Source: Nocardia yamanashiensis NBRC 100130
Lineage (GTDB): Bacteria; Actinomycetota; Actinomycetes; Mycobacteriales; Mycobacteriaceae
Length of the DNA stretch: 64,000 nt
NCBI RefSeq assembly: GCF_001613325.1
Contig: NZ_BDCD01000023.1
Coordinates: 62,001-126,000, forward strand
Direction of reading: 5' to 3'
A model generated the notes under the pieces. It saw only the letters and a program-made list of their open reading frames with translations. It was not told the origin of the DNA and did no database searches. Shown here one piece after another: positions 16,494-24,759 of this stretch (position 1 is its first letter; each line of letters opens with the position of its first letter). Both the position numbers and the translations under genes were made by a program.

Positions 16494-16535
16494 GCGTAGC
16501 TCCTTGTCCCGGTGGGTGTTCCAGTAGGCTAAAAA

Positions 16536-16551
16536 CTCCACCCAGGTGGAG
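16536..16551. promoter_or_regulatory. MerR-type operator between divergent genes
   Basis: CTCCACC-CA-GGTGGAG is a perfect palindrome with 7-bp arms, placed 12 bases before the GTG of the MerR gene and 42 bases from the start of the DinB-like gene. It fits a MerR-family dimer site and would let the regulator control itself and its neighbour. The GGAGG of the palindrome may also serve as ribosome site. Confidence 0.7.
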
Positions 16552-16563
16552 GTTCCAGAGATT

Positions 16564-17493
16564 GTGACCGAGAACACACTTCGCGCGGCTCGCGTGAGCA
16601 TCGGCGAACTGTCGCAGCTGACCGGCGTCCCGGTCCGCACGCTCCGCTTCTATTGCGACAACGGCATTCTGGAAGCGCGGCGCAGCGGCGGCGGCCATCG
16701 CATGTTCGACGCGGCCGTAGCCGTCGACCAGGTACTGCTGATCCGCCGCCTGCGCGCCCTCGGCCTGAGCCTGCCCGCCATCGTCGAAATCCTCGCGGGC
16801 ACACTGACCATCGACGAGGCCGTCACCGCCGAGCGCACCGCCCTCGACACCGAACTCGGCAGGCTCGCCTGGCGGCGGGCCTCGCTCCGCGCCGTCGAGG
16901 ACGCCCCGCCCGCCGATCGTCCCGCCCGCGTGGAATTGCTCGCCGCCGTGCAGGATCGCCACCGCGCCTACGTCGATCTGATCCGGAGCTGGAAGGCGCT
17001 GCTGCATCCGCTCCCACCGGCTCTGTTCGACGGCTTCGTCACCATGAACATCCCCCGCCCGCCCGACGCCCCGACGCCCCGGCAGGTGGTGGCCTACGCC
17101 GAACTGACCCGCAGCGCCGACCCCACCTGGACCACCGCCACCGCCCGCCAGCTCTGGCGCACCGAGCGCGCCGCCATCCCCGACAAACTCACCCTCGTCA
17201 CCGGCGTGGCCGCCGCCTGCGAATCCGTCGACGCCCTGTGTGCCGCGGGCGCGCAACCGATTCCGGGCCCCGAACTCGACGGCTTCGTCGCGGCCCATGC
17301 CGCCGCCCGCCGCACCCGCGACACCCCCGACCTGCGTCGCGAACTCCTCGCCGGTCCCGCCGCCGACCACCCGGCCATCCACCGCTACTGGCGGCTCACC
17401 ACCGAAATCACCGGGACCACCACGACCGGGGCCGCCCTGCACTGGCTGCTCCAGGCACTCGAGCGCTGGAGCACCGAGCAGGCCGGCCGGTGA
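16564..17493 (+). CDS. MerR-family regulator with long effector domain
   Basis: 309 residues from GTG 16564. The N-terminal winged helix is clear: SIGELSQLTGVPVRTLRFYCDNGILEARRSGGGHRMFD (about residues 12-50), followed by a dimerisation helix. The C-terminal 180 residues are longer than in metal-type MerR proteins and suggest an effector-binding domain for an organic ligand. It shares a 70-base promoter region with the divergent DinB-like mycothiol-type protein, which is probably induced with it. The ligand is unknown. Confidence 0.85.
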   Translation: MTENTLRAARVSIGELSQLTGVPVRTLRFYCDNGILEARRSGGGHRMFDAAVAVDQVLLIRRLRALGLSLPAIVEILAGTLTIDEAVTAERTALDTELGRLAWRRASLRAVEDAPPADRPARVELLAAVQDRHRAYVDLIRSWKALLHPLPPALFDGFVTMNIPRPPDAPTPRQVVAYAELTRSADPTWTTATARQLWRTERAAIPDKLTLVTGVAAACESVDALCAAGAQPIPGPELDGFVAAHAAARRTRDTPDLRRELLAGPAADHPAIHRYWRLTTEITGTTTTGAALHWLLQALERWSTEQAGR

Positions 17494-17495
17494 AC

Positions 17496-17530
17496 CGGCG
17501 AATCAACGGGCGGGCGTGGCGGATTCGCCG
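17496..17530. terminator. Bidirectional terminator hairpin
   Basis: CGGCGAATC (17496-17504) and GATTCGCCG (17522-17530) form a perfect 9-bp stem with a 17-base loop, between the convergent MerR and RDD genes. Confidence 0.6.
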
Positions 17531-17532
17531 TC

Positions 17533-18003
17533 TCAGCGCTTGACCACCTGGGTGCCGCCCGCGAAATTGTCGTGCCAGCCCTGCTTGGTGGAGCTCGCGC
17601 TCACCGTCACCCCGATGGCGATGGCGGCGAAGAACCACAGCATGCCGCCGAACCAGGGAATCAGGTTGAGCAGCATGTACGCATTGCGCTTGGCCGATTC
17701 GGCGAGGCTGGGTTTGGCCGCGCCGCCCGCGCCGTGCACGTGCAGGCCGAGCAGTTTCTTGCCCGGGGTGGCGCCGCTGCTCACCTCGAAGAACACGAAG
17801 TACAGGAAGCCGAATCCGGCGCCCGGCAGCACCGAGATCCAGCGCGGCGCATCGGCCACGACGTCCAGCAGCCAGAACAGGATCCCGCCGACGACGAGGG
17901 CGATGATCCAATCGATGAACCTGGCGGCAGCGCGACTGCCGATCCCGGCCGGGGTCGCCCCGGCCGTCTGCCCGAAGTAGGGCTGGTAACCACCGGCGGT
18001 CAT
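17533..18003 (-). CDS. RDD-family membrane protein
   Basis: 156 residues from MTAGGYQPYF at 18003 (an in-frame start at 18048 adds 15). After a Gly/Tyr/Gln-rich N-terminus, the RDD domain begins with SRAAARFIDWIIALVVG, where the Arg and Asp of the name are visible in helix 1; helices follow at about residues 65-82 and 118-145, and the conserved GKKLLGLHV lies between. It is a small integral membrane protein of unknown function, sometimes involved in transport or envelope stress. It overlaps no other gene. Confidence 0.85.
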   Translation of the reverse strand: MTAGGYQPYFGQTAGATPAGIGSRAAARFIDWIIALVVGGILFWLLDVVADAPRWISVLPGAGFGFLYFVFFEVSSGATPGKKLLGLHVHGAGGAAKPSLAESAKRNAYMLLNLIPWFGGMLWFFAAIAIGVTVSASSTKQGWHDNFAGGTQVVKR

Positions 18004-18206
18004 CGTTCCTCCCAATGCGGAATCTTGCGGTCTTCGACCGGCTTTCATTCCATTCTGTGCTGGTCACGGGGTCGCCAGCATCCGGGAACACCCCCACTCC
18101 GACCCTGAATCCGCGGCCGCGCACCGGCTCGCGCCGGCGGATCGTGGAATCCTCGAAGGCGGGGGTTCGTCCGATGCCTCCGACAGGCTCCGGCGGAGGG
18201 TGAACG

Positions 18207-19247
18207 GTGCGGGATCTGGTGGCCGGCGGCGTGCTGGCATTGCCCGGCGGCGTGCTCACCCTGCGGGTGCCGGGGCCGTTCGATCTGTCGGTGGTGATCA
18301 CCGGCGCGACCGGAAAGGTGTCGGGCGACGCGGATTTCGTGTTCTACAACCAGCCGGCCGCGCCCGGTGTGCGACTGTCCGGCAATTCCGTCACCCTGGA
18401 TCGGTCGCGGCTGCGCCCCGGAGCCGCCCGCCTCACCCTGGTCGCCAGCCCCGAGACCGCACACGCTCCATTGGCCCGGCCGACGCTGACCATCACCGGC
18501 AACGACCTGGACCTGCGTTTCACCACCCCGGTCCCGGTCCGGGAACGCGCGATGCTGCTGGCCGAGGTCTACCGACGCGATGCCGAATGGCGGATACGCG
18601 CGCTCGGCCAAGGGTACGACGACGGATTGGCCGGTGTGGCACGCGATTTCGGCGTCGTGGTCACCGACCCGGGTGACTCCGGCCCCGGGACCCCCGCTCA
18701 ACGCATGCCTGGTCAAGGCACACCCACTCAACGCATGCCTGGCCATGGCACGCCCGCTCGACACGCACCCGGTCATGGCACGCCTGCCCGACACACGTCG
18801 GTTCAGCGCATATCCGGTCAGGGCACGCCCGCCCCGCCCCCGTCCGGCCGGGGCGGCCCCGATCATGTTGCGCCAGAACGAGATATCGCCGACGTCATCG
18901 CGCTGACCAATGCCGCGCGCGCCGCCGCCGGACTGCCGCCGCTCACCCACGACCCCCGGCTGAGCGAGGTGGCGCGGGCGCACAGCGCCGACATGATCAG
19001 GCGCGGGTATTTCGCGCACACCTCCCCCGAGGGCGCGCAGCCGTGGGACCGAACCGCGGCCGCGCACATCGACTTTCGCGGCATCGCCGAGAACATCGCG
19101 TGGGGGCAGCGCAGTGCGCGGGAGGTGGTGGACGGCTGGATGAACAGCCCCGGCCATCGCGCCAATATTCTGCTGCCCGATTTCACCCATATAGGGGTAG
19201 GCCGCGCCGGCGAGCATTGGACTCAGCTCTTCGGCGCGGCCTGGTGA
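18207..19247 (+). CDS. TerD-like/CAP-domain fusion protein
   Basis: 346 residues from GTG 18207, with GGAGGG six bases upstream. Residues 3-145 resemble the TerD calcium-binding fold of tellurium/stress-resistance proteins (LPGGVLTLRVPG, DADFVFYNQPA, LARPTLTI, AMLLAEVYRRDAEWRIRALGQGY, DGL). Residues 161-208 are a linker of 10-residue repeats beginning GTPAQRMPGQ. Residues 225-345 are a CAP/SCP domain (NAARAAAGLPPL, AHSADMIRRGYFAHTSPEG, GIAENIAWGQ, GWMNSPGHRANIL). There is no signal peptide before TerD, so export of the CAP part is uncertain. CAP domains are usually extracellular. Confidence 0.85.
   Translation: MRDLVAGGVLALPGGVLTLRVPGPFDLSVVITGATGKVSGDADFVFYNQPAAPGVRLSGNSVTLDRSRLRPGAARLTLVASPETAHAPLARPTLTITGNDLDLRFTTPVPVRERAMLLAEVYRRDAEWRIRALGQGYDDGLAGVARDFGVVVTDPGDSGPGTPAQRMPGQGTPTQRMPGHGTPARHAPGHGTPARHTSVQRISGQGTPAPPPSGRGGPDHVAPERDIADVIALTNAARAAAGLPPLTHDPRLSEVARAHSADMIRRGYFAHTSPEGAQPWDRTAAAHIDFRGIAENIAWGQRSAREVVDGWMNSPGHRANILLPDFTHIGVGRAGEHWTQLFGAAW
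18687..18832 (+). repeat. 30-base in-frame repeats encoding the TerD-CAP linker
   Basis: About four to five imperfect copies of a 30-base unit (core CAACGCATGCCTGG then CACGCC) encode G-x-GTP-x-RH/QRMPGH decapeptides. They lie wholly inside the gene at 18207 and keep frame. Such repeats can vary in number between strains. Confidence 0.75.
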
Positions 19248-19260
19248 GACCTCAGCGCGC

Positions 19261-20727
19261 TCAGGCCAGCGCGGGCACCTCGGCGACCGCGCCCAGCTGC
19301 GGGTAGGTCGGGTACTCGATGCCCGAGATGTACTGCACGGTCCGCACCACCTGGCAGGAGTAGCCGAATTCGTTGTCGTACCAGAGGTAGAGGATCGCGG
19401 TGTCGCCGTCGATGATGGCGGCGTTCGCATCCACGATGGACGCCGCACGCGAGCCGATGAAGTCGCTCGACACCACATCGGTGGCCGCGGTGTAGTCCAG
19501 ATTGCGGCTCAGCGGACCCGACAGCGACACCTGACGCAGGTACTCCAGCACCTCGGTCCGGGTGGTCTCCCGCTTGAGCTGCAGGTTCAGGATCGCCACC
19601 GAAACATCCGGCGTGGGAACGCGAATCGAGCTGCCGGTGATCTTGGCCTGGAAGTCCGGCATGGCCTTCTTCACCGCGGACTGCGCGCCGGTCTCGGTGA
19701 GCACCAGGTTGAACGGCGCGGACCGGCCACGGCGATCGGCCTTGTGGAAGTTGTCCAGGAGGTTCTGGTCGTTGGTGAACGAGTGCACCGTCTCGACGTG
19801 CCCGCGCACGATGCCGAACTCGTCGTCCATCGCCTTCAGCGGCGGCACGATCGCATTGGTGGTGCAGGACGCGCACGACACGATCTGCTCGGTCTGATCC
19901 AGACCCAGGTGGTTGACGCCGTGCACGATATTCGGCACGTCGCCCTTGCCGGGCGCGGTCAGCAGCACCTTGGCGACGCCCGGACGCAGGTGCTGAGCCA
20001 GGCCCTCGCGGTCACGCCACTTACCGGTGTTGTCGATCAGGATCGCATTGTCGATCCCGTACTCGGTGTAGTCGATGGCGGCGGGGTCGTTGCTGTAGAT
20101 GAACTTGATGACATTGCCGTTGGCGATGATGGCGCTGTTCTCGGCATCGACCTTGATGGTGCCGTTGAACTGCCCGTGCACCGAGTCCCGGCGCAGCAGC
20201 GACGCGCGCTTGACCAGGTCGCCCTCGCCGCCCTTGCGCACCACCACGGCGCGCAGGTTCAAGCCGTTGCCGGAACCGGTCTTCTCGATCAGCAGGCGCG
20301 CCACCAGGCGGCCGATGCGGCCGAAGCCGTACAGCACCACATCGCGGGGACCCTGCGGCTCGGCCTTGTTGCCGCCGGTGATGCCGGCCAGCACGTCCGC
20401 GGTGAACTCGGGGATGGACAGCCCGCGCTCGTCAGCGCGGTAGGCCATCACCAGGCGGCCGAGGTCGATCTTGGACGAGCCGAGGTCCAGCGTGCTGAGC
20501 ACCTCGAGGAAGGGCAGCGTCTCGTCGATCGACAGCTCTTCGCCCTCGATCTGGCGCGCGAACCGGTGCGTGCGCAGAATGCTGATCACCGACTTGTTCA
20601 CCAGCGACCGGCTGTGCAGCAGGATCGTCACCCCCTTCTCGCGGTACAGCCGCCCGATGATCGGAATCATCGCCTCCGCGGCAGCCTCGTGAGCGTTCCA
20701 GCGGTCAAGATGGTCGTTAGTCAACAC
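19261..20727 (-). CDS. gap: Long GapB-type glyceraldehyde-3-phosphate dehydrogenase
   Basis: 488 residues, about 150 more than ordinary GAPDH. The first 130 residues are a helical extension; the NAD(P)-binding fold starts at VVLYGFGRIGRLVARLL (about 128-144). The catalytic cysteine is in SCASCTTNAIVPP and the partner histidine in VHSFTNDQ. This long architecture matches the second GAPDH of Corynebacterium (GapB/GapX), which works in the gluconeogenic direction and can use NADP. That assignment is by analogy. It is followed upstream, on the same strand, by the M3 peptidase gene 103 bases away. Confidence 0.9.
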   Translation of the reverse strand: MLTNDHLDRWNAHEAAAEAMIPIIGRLYREKGVTILLHSRSLVNKSVISILRTHRFARQIEGEELSIDETLPFLEVLSTLDLGSSKIDLGRLVMAYRADERGLSIPEFTADVLAGITGGNKAEPQGPRDVVLYGFGRIGRLVARLLIEKTGSGNGLNLRAVVVRKGGEGDLVKRASLLRRDSVHGQFNGTIKVDAENSAIIANGNVIKFIYSNDPAAIDYTEYGIDNAILIDNTGKWRDREGLAQHLRPGVAKVLLTAPGKGDVPNIVHGVNHLGLDQTEQIVSCASCTTNAIVPPLKAMDDEFGIVRGHVETVHSFTNDQNLLDNFHKADRRGRSAPFNLVLTETGAQSAVKKAMPDFQAKITGSSIRVPTPDVSVAILNLQLKRETTRTEVLEYLRQVSLSGPLSRNLDYTAATDVVSSDFIGSRAASIVDANAAIIDGDTAILYLWYDNEFGYSCQVVRTVQYISGIEYPTYPQLGAVAEVPALA

Positions 20728-20829
20728 AAGTCCTCGGGGTTCCCTTGATCTCTACCGTGATCGATGCTAGTCAGCCCCGCATTTTCACATCCGCCCGGTT
20801 CCCCCTTGTGAGCTGGAGCGCGACCCAGG

Positions 20830-22878
20830 TCACACCGTCAGACCGCGGCGGATCAACAGCGGTTCGATGCGCGGCGGGCGGCCGCGGAAGGCCTCGAACG
20901 CGGCGAGCGGATCGACCGATCCACCGCGAGAAAGCAATTCGCGCCGGAACGCGTCGCCCTTCTCGCGCAGCGTCGCGTCGCCCTCGTCGAACCAGCGCAC
21001 GGTGTCGGCGTCGAGCACCTCGCTCCAGATGTAGGAGTAGTAACCGGCCGCGTAGCCGCCCGCGAAAATATGCGAGAAGTAGGCGGTGCGATAACGGGGC
21101 GGGATGGCGGCGAGCGCGACGCCGGCCCGGCGCAGCGCTTCGGCTTCGAACTCGGCGGCATCGAGTCCGGCCGCCGCGCCGGCGGGCAGGCGATGCCAGG
21201 CCCAGTCCAGCAGGGCGGCGGCGAGGTATTCGACGGTGCGGAAGCCTTCGCCGAACCGGCCGGCGGCCAGCATGCGCTCGGCCAAGGCGGCGGGCATGGG
21301 CGCACCGGTCTCGACGTGCCTGGCGTAGTTGGCCAGGATTTCGGGGCGGGCCATCCACATCTCGTTGACCTGCGACGGGAATTCCACGAAATCGCGCGGC
21401 ACCGCGGTGCCGGAGAAGAACGGGTACCGGACCCGCGAGAACAGGCAGTGCAGGGCGTGCCCGAACTCGTGGAACAGGGTGCGGACGTTCTCCCAGGTCA
21501 GCAGTGCCGGTTCAGCTTTCGGCGGTTTCACGATATTGAGATTGTTGACCACCACCGGCTTGGTTCCGAGCAGTTCCGACTGGGTGACCAGCGAGCGGTT
21601 CCAGGCGCCGCCGCGTTTGGACGGCCGGGCGAAAAAGTCGCCGAGGAACAGGCCCAGACCGGAACCATCGCGGTCGAAGACCTCGAACACCCGCACTTCG
21701 GGGTGATAGCCGGTCAGGTCCGGGCGCTCTTCGAAGGTGATGCCGTAAACCTCTCCGGCCGCGAAGAATACGCCGTCGCGCAGGACGCGTTCGAGTTCGA
21801 AGTAGGGGCGCAGTTCCTCGGCGTCGACCGAGAACTGTTCCGCGCGTACCTTTTCCGACCAGAACTGCCAATCCCAGGAGCGCAGTTCGGCATCCGGATC
21901 GCCGGTGGCGGCGCGCAGGACCGCGGTGAGCTCGGCGGCCTCGCGTTCGGCATTGGCGACGGCGGGCGGAACCAGTTGCGCCAGCATCTCTTCCACCGCC
22001 GTGACGGTTCGGGCGGTCTGATCCTCGACGGTGTACGCCGCGTGGTCCGGGTAGCCGAGCAGGGCGGCGCGTTCGGCGCGCAGTTCCGCCATCCGGACGG
22101 CCAGCCGGGCATTGCCGCCCGCCGCGTCGAAACCGCGCTCCAGCGAGGCGGTCATCATGCGCTCGCGGACCGATCGGTCGGCAAGCTGCGCCAGCACCGG
22201 CTGATTCGACACGTTCTGCAGACTCAGCGCCCACGCGCCCTCGTGCCCGAGCGTGCGGGCGTTCTCCGCCGCGGCCGTGACCGCCCCGCTCGCCAGCCCG
22301 GCCACCTCGGCTTCGCTATCCAAGATCAAGGTCGCGGCATTGGTATCGGCCAGATTGTTCTGCTTGAACTCCGTTGCCGCCACGGCGAGTTCGGCATTGA
22401 GCTCCCGCAACCGCGCCTGCTCCCCCGCGTCCAGCCGCGCCCCCGCCCGCACGAACTGCAACCGGTACTGCTCGACCAACCGCACCTGCTCGGCATCGAG
22501 CCCGAGCTCCCCGCGCCGCTCGTACAACGCTTCGACCCGCTCGAACAGCGCGCCGTCGAGGTTGATGGCGTCCTCGTGCGCCGCCCATCGCGGCGAGATC
22601 TCCGCCTCGATCTCCCGGATCCGCGCACTCGAATCCGAGGAGGCCACATTGAAGAACGCCCGCGCCACCCGCCGCAGCACCGCTCCCGAACGCTCCAGCG
22701 CCTCAACCGTATTCGTGAACGAAGGCGCTTCCGCCGCCCCGGTGATCGCCGCGATCTCCGCCAGCTGCTCGGCCATCCCCCGCTCGAACGCGGGCAGATA
22801 ATGCTCGTCCTCGATCTCCGCGAACGGCGGAAGCTCATACGGCAGCGCGCTGCGCTCGAAGAAGGGGTTGCTCGCCAT
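20830..22878 (-). CDS. dcp: M3-family metallopeptidase (peptidyl-dipeptidase/oligopeptidase A type)
   Basis: 682 residues, the normal length of cytoplasmic Dcp/PrlC enzymes. The zinc motif is LFHEFGHALHCLFS at about residue 468, with the third ligand Glu in a helix about 25-30 residues later (FVEFPSQVNE). The N-terminus (NPFFERSALPYELPPFAEI) is typical for Dcp. It cleaves short peptides, removing C-terminal dipeptides or acting on oligopeptides produced by other proteases. No signal peptide is present. Confidence 0.93.
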   Translation of the reverse strand: MASNPFFERSALPYELPPFAEIEDEHYLPAFERGMAEQLAEIAAITGAAEAPSFTNTVEALERSGAVLRRVARAFFNVASSDSSARIREIEAEISPRWAAHEDAINLDGALFERVEALYERRGELGLDAEQVRLVEQYRLQFVRAGARLDAGEQARLRELNAELAVAATEFKQNNLADTNAATLILDSEAEVAGLASGAVTAAAENARTLGHEGAWALSLQNVSNQPVLAQLADRSVRERMMTASLERGFDAAGGNARLAVRMAELRAERAALLGYPDHAAYTVEDQTARTVTAVEEMLAQLVPPAVANAEREAAELTAVLRAATGDPDAELRSWDWQFWSEKVRAEQFSVDAEELRPYFELERVLRDGVFFAAGEVYGITFEERPDLTGYHPEVRVFEVFDRDGSGLGLFLGDFFARPSKRGGAWNRSLVTQSELLGTKPVVVNNLNIVKPPKAEPALLTWENVRTLFHEFGHALHCLFSRVRYPFFSGTAVPRDFVEFPSQVNEMWMARPEILANYARHVETGAPMPAALAERMLAAGRFGEGFRTVEYLAAALLDWAWHRLPAGAAAGLDAAEFEAEALRRAGVALAAIPPRYRTAYFSHIFAGGYAAGYYSYIWSEVLDADTVRWFDEGDATLREKGDAFRRELLSRGGSVDPLAAFEAFRGRPPRIEPLLIRRGLTV

Positions 22879-22988
22879 AGCGCAACCCTACGGCTGGAAG
22901 CGGTCCGGGCGGTTCCGGCCGCGGGATTCCGCGTCCGCTCTCCGGAAAACCCCGCGGTGCGCGAGGTTCCGGAGAGCGGATCAGCACA

Positions 22989-24188
22989 TCAGCGCGCGAC
23001 GATGGTCGCCGAGCCGTGGCCGAACAGGCCCTGGTTCACGGCGATGCCGGCGCGGGCGTTCTCGACCTGGCGGCCGTCGGCCTGACCGCGCAGCTGCCAG
23101 GTGAGTTCGCAGATCTGGGCGATGGCCTGGGCGGGAATGGCTTCGCCGAAGCAGGCCAGGCCGCCGCTGGGATTGACCGGGATGCGGCCGCCCAATGTGG
23201 TTGCGCCACTGCGCAACAGCTCTTCGGCGCGACCCTCCTCGCACAGGCCGATGTCCTCGTACCAGTCCAGTTCCAGCGCGGTGGACAGGTCGTAGACCTC
23301 GGCGAGGGACAGTTCCTCGGGGCCGAGCCCGGCTTCCTCGTAGGCGGCGTGCGCGATGGCGGAACGGAAAGTGCGCGAGGGGGGTTCGACCGCGACGGCC
23401 GAATCGGTCGCGAAGTCCGGGAGGTCCAGGACGGTCTTCGGGAAGGTCGGGGTGACCGTCGACAGCGCCTTGATGCGCACCGGGTCGGCGATGCCGTGCT
23501 TGCGGGCGTAGTCCATGGAGGTCAGCACGAGCGCCGCGCCGCCGTCGCTGGTCGCGCAGATGTCCAGCAGCCGTAGGGGATCCGAGACGATGGCCGAGGC
23601 CGCGATCTCCTCCGCCGTCACTTCCTTGCGGTAGCGGGCGTACGGGTTGTTCAGGCCGTGGCGGGCGTTCTTCACCTTGACGGCCGCGAAATCGTCGAGG
23701 GTGGCGCCGTGCAGAGCCATCCGGCGGCGGGCGTAGAGCGCGAAGTAGATGGGGTTGGTCGCGCCGAGCAGGTGGAAGCGCAGCCAGTCCGGATCGTCGC
23801 GGCGCTCGCCGCCGACCGGCTGGAAGAACCCCTTGGGCGTGGTGTCCGCGCCGACCACCAGGGCCACATCGGTGAGCCCGGCCAGAATCTGCGCCCGCGC
23901 ACTCGCGATGGCCTGCGCGCCGGACGCGCACGCGGCATAGCTGCTGGAGATGCGCGCGCCGGACCAGCCCAGCGCCTGCGCGAACGTCGCGCCCGCCACG
24001 AACCCGGGGTAGCCGTTGCGAATGGTGTCCGCGCCGGCGATGTACCCGACCTCGCGATGGTCCACCCCGGCGTCCGCCAGCGCGGCCCGGGCGGCGACCA
24101 GGCCGTATTCGACGAAGTTGCGTCCCCACTTGCCCCACGGGTGCATGCCCGCGCCGAGGACGGCGATATCGCGATTCGTGTCAGTCAT
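22989..24188 (-). CDS. Thiolase-fold lipid-transfer protein (SCP-x type)
   Basis: 399 residues. The thiolase fold is recognisable: HPWGKWGRNFVEYG near the start, SSSYAACASGAQAIASA with the active-site cysteine (about residue 86), and NPSGGLACFGEAIPAQAIAQICELTWQLRG near the end; the usual C-terminal CxG cysteine is missing (NQGLFGHGSATIVAR). Such proteins act in steroid or acyl-CoA side-chain breakdown, often as retro-aldolases or thiolases that need a DUF35 partner. Here the start overlaps the stop of the DUF35 gene by 8 bases, so the two proteins should be made together and form a complex. Confidence 0.88.
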   Translation of the reverse strand: MTDTNRDIAVLGAGMHPWGKWGRNFVEYGLVAARAALADAGVDHREVGYIAGADTIRNGYPGFVAGATFAQALGWSGARISSSYAACASGAQAIASARAQILAGLTDVALVVGADTTPKGFFQPVGGERRDDPDWLRFHLLGATNPIYFALYARRRMALHGATLDDFAAVKVKNARHGLNNPYARYRKEVTAEEIAASAIVSDPLRLLDICATSDGGAALVLTSMDYARKHGIADPVRIKALSTVTPTFPKTVLDLPDFATDSAVAVEPPSRTFRSAIAHAAYEEAGLGPEELSLAEVYDLSTALELDWYEDIGLCEEGRAEELLRSGATTLGGRIPVNPSGGLACFGEAIPAQAIAQICELTWQLRGQADGRQVENARAGIAVNQGLFGHGSATIVAR

Positions 24189-24630
24189 TGACCGGCCTCC
24201 ACATCCACACCGTGTGCTCCGCTTCGTCGTCCTCGTAGAGCGTGCCGAGCGTCAGCTCCACCGGCATGCCGACCGCCAGGTCATCGACGGTGAACTCGCG
24301 CACCACCTGCCCGAGGATCACCATCTTCTCGACCTCGAGCTCCACGGCCGCGACGACATACGGCTCGAACGGATCCCCGGACACGTACGGGGCGGGCGGC
24401 TTGTACCGCGCGTCCGCGTACGACCAGATCCGGCCACGCGTGGAAAACAGGTATTCGACCAGTTCGGAGCCGTCCTTGGACCCGTCGCACTGCGGGTTGC
24501 GACAGGCGAGGGTGTTGCGCGGGAAGTACGGCGTACCGCAGTTCTCGCATCGGCTCCCCTTGAGCCGCACCACTCCGTCGTCCGCAGTGAACCAGTCGGC
24601 CACGGCGGGGCGTTGTTCTTTCTGCACCAC
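24181..24630 (-). CDS. Zn-ribbon/OB-fold (DUF35) partner protein
   Basis: 149 residues from the GTG at 24630; GTG 24627 and the upstream GTG 24648 are alternatives, but 24648 lies inside the palindromic site and is unlikely. The N-terminal rubredoxin-like zinc ribbon has CENCG and a second Cys pair in CRNPQC; the OB fold follows (GRIWSYADARYKPPAPYVSGDPFEPYVVAAVELE). DUF35 proteins bind acyl-CoA and complete the active complex of thiolase-like enzymes such as the one encoded next. Together they point to lipid or sterol catabolism. Confidence 0.88.
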   Translation of the reverse strand: MVQKEQRPAVADWFTADDGVVRLKGSRCENCGTPYFPRNTLACRNPQCDGSKDGSELVEYLFSTRGRIWSYADARYKPPAPYVSGDPFEPYVVAAVELEVEKMVILGQVVREFTVDDLAVGMPVELTLGTLYEDDEAEHTVWMWRPVND

Positions 24631-24639
24631 CCGACCGTA

Positions 24640-24654
24640 TAGGAACACGTTCTA
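24640..24654. promoter_or_regulatory. KstR-like palindrome before the DUF35-thiolase pair
   Basis: The site reads TAGGAACACGTTCTA. It has the AAC-NN-GTT core and seven of the eight fixed positions of the KstR motif TNNAAC-NN-GTTNNA, the cholesterol-catabolism repressor site of mycobacteria and rhodococci. It lies just upstream of the probable start of the DUF35 gene, where a repressor would block transcription. Confidence 0.55.
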
Positions 24655-24759
24655 TTTTGGGGGTGGAATCCCGTCCACCGGTGCCCGGCGCGGAGGTACG
24701 GTGAATACCGATCGAGGATGTGCCGACACCCTCGTCTCGATCTGGAGTAGCACCACGCG

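Noticed and set aside
18687..18832. Possible CRISPR-like array of about 30-base repeats
   Set aside because: The units are contiguous, without spacers, keep frame and encode a decapeptide linker inside the TerD-CAP gene.
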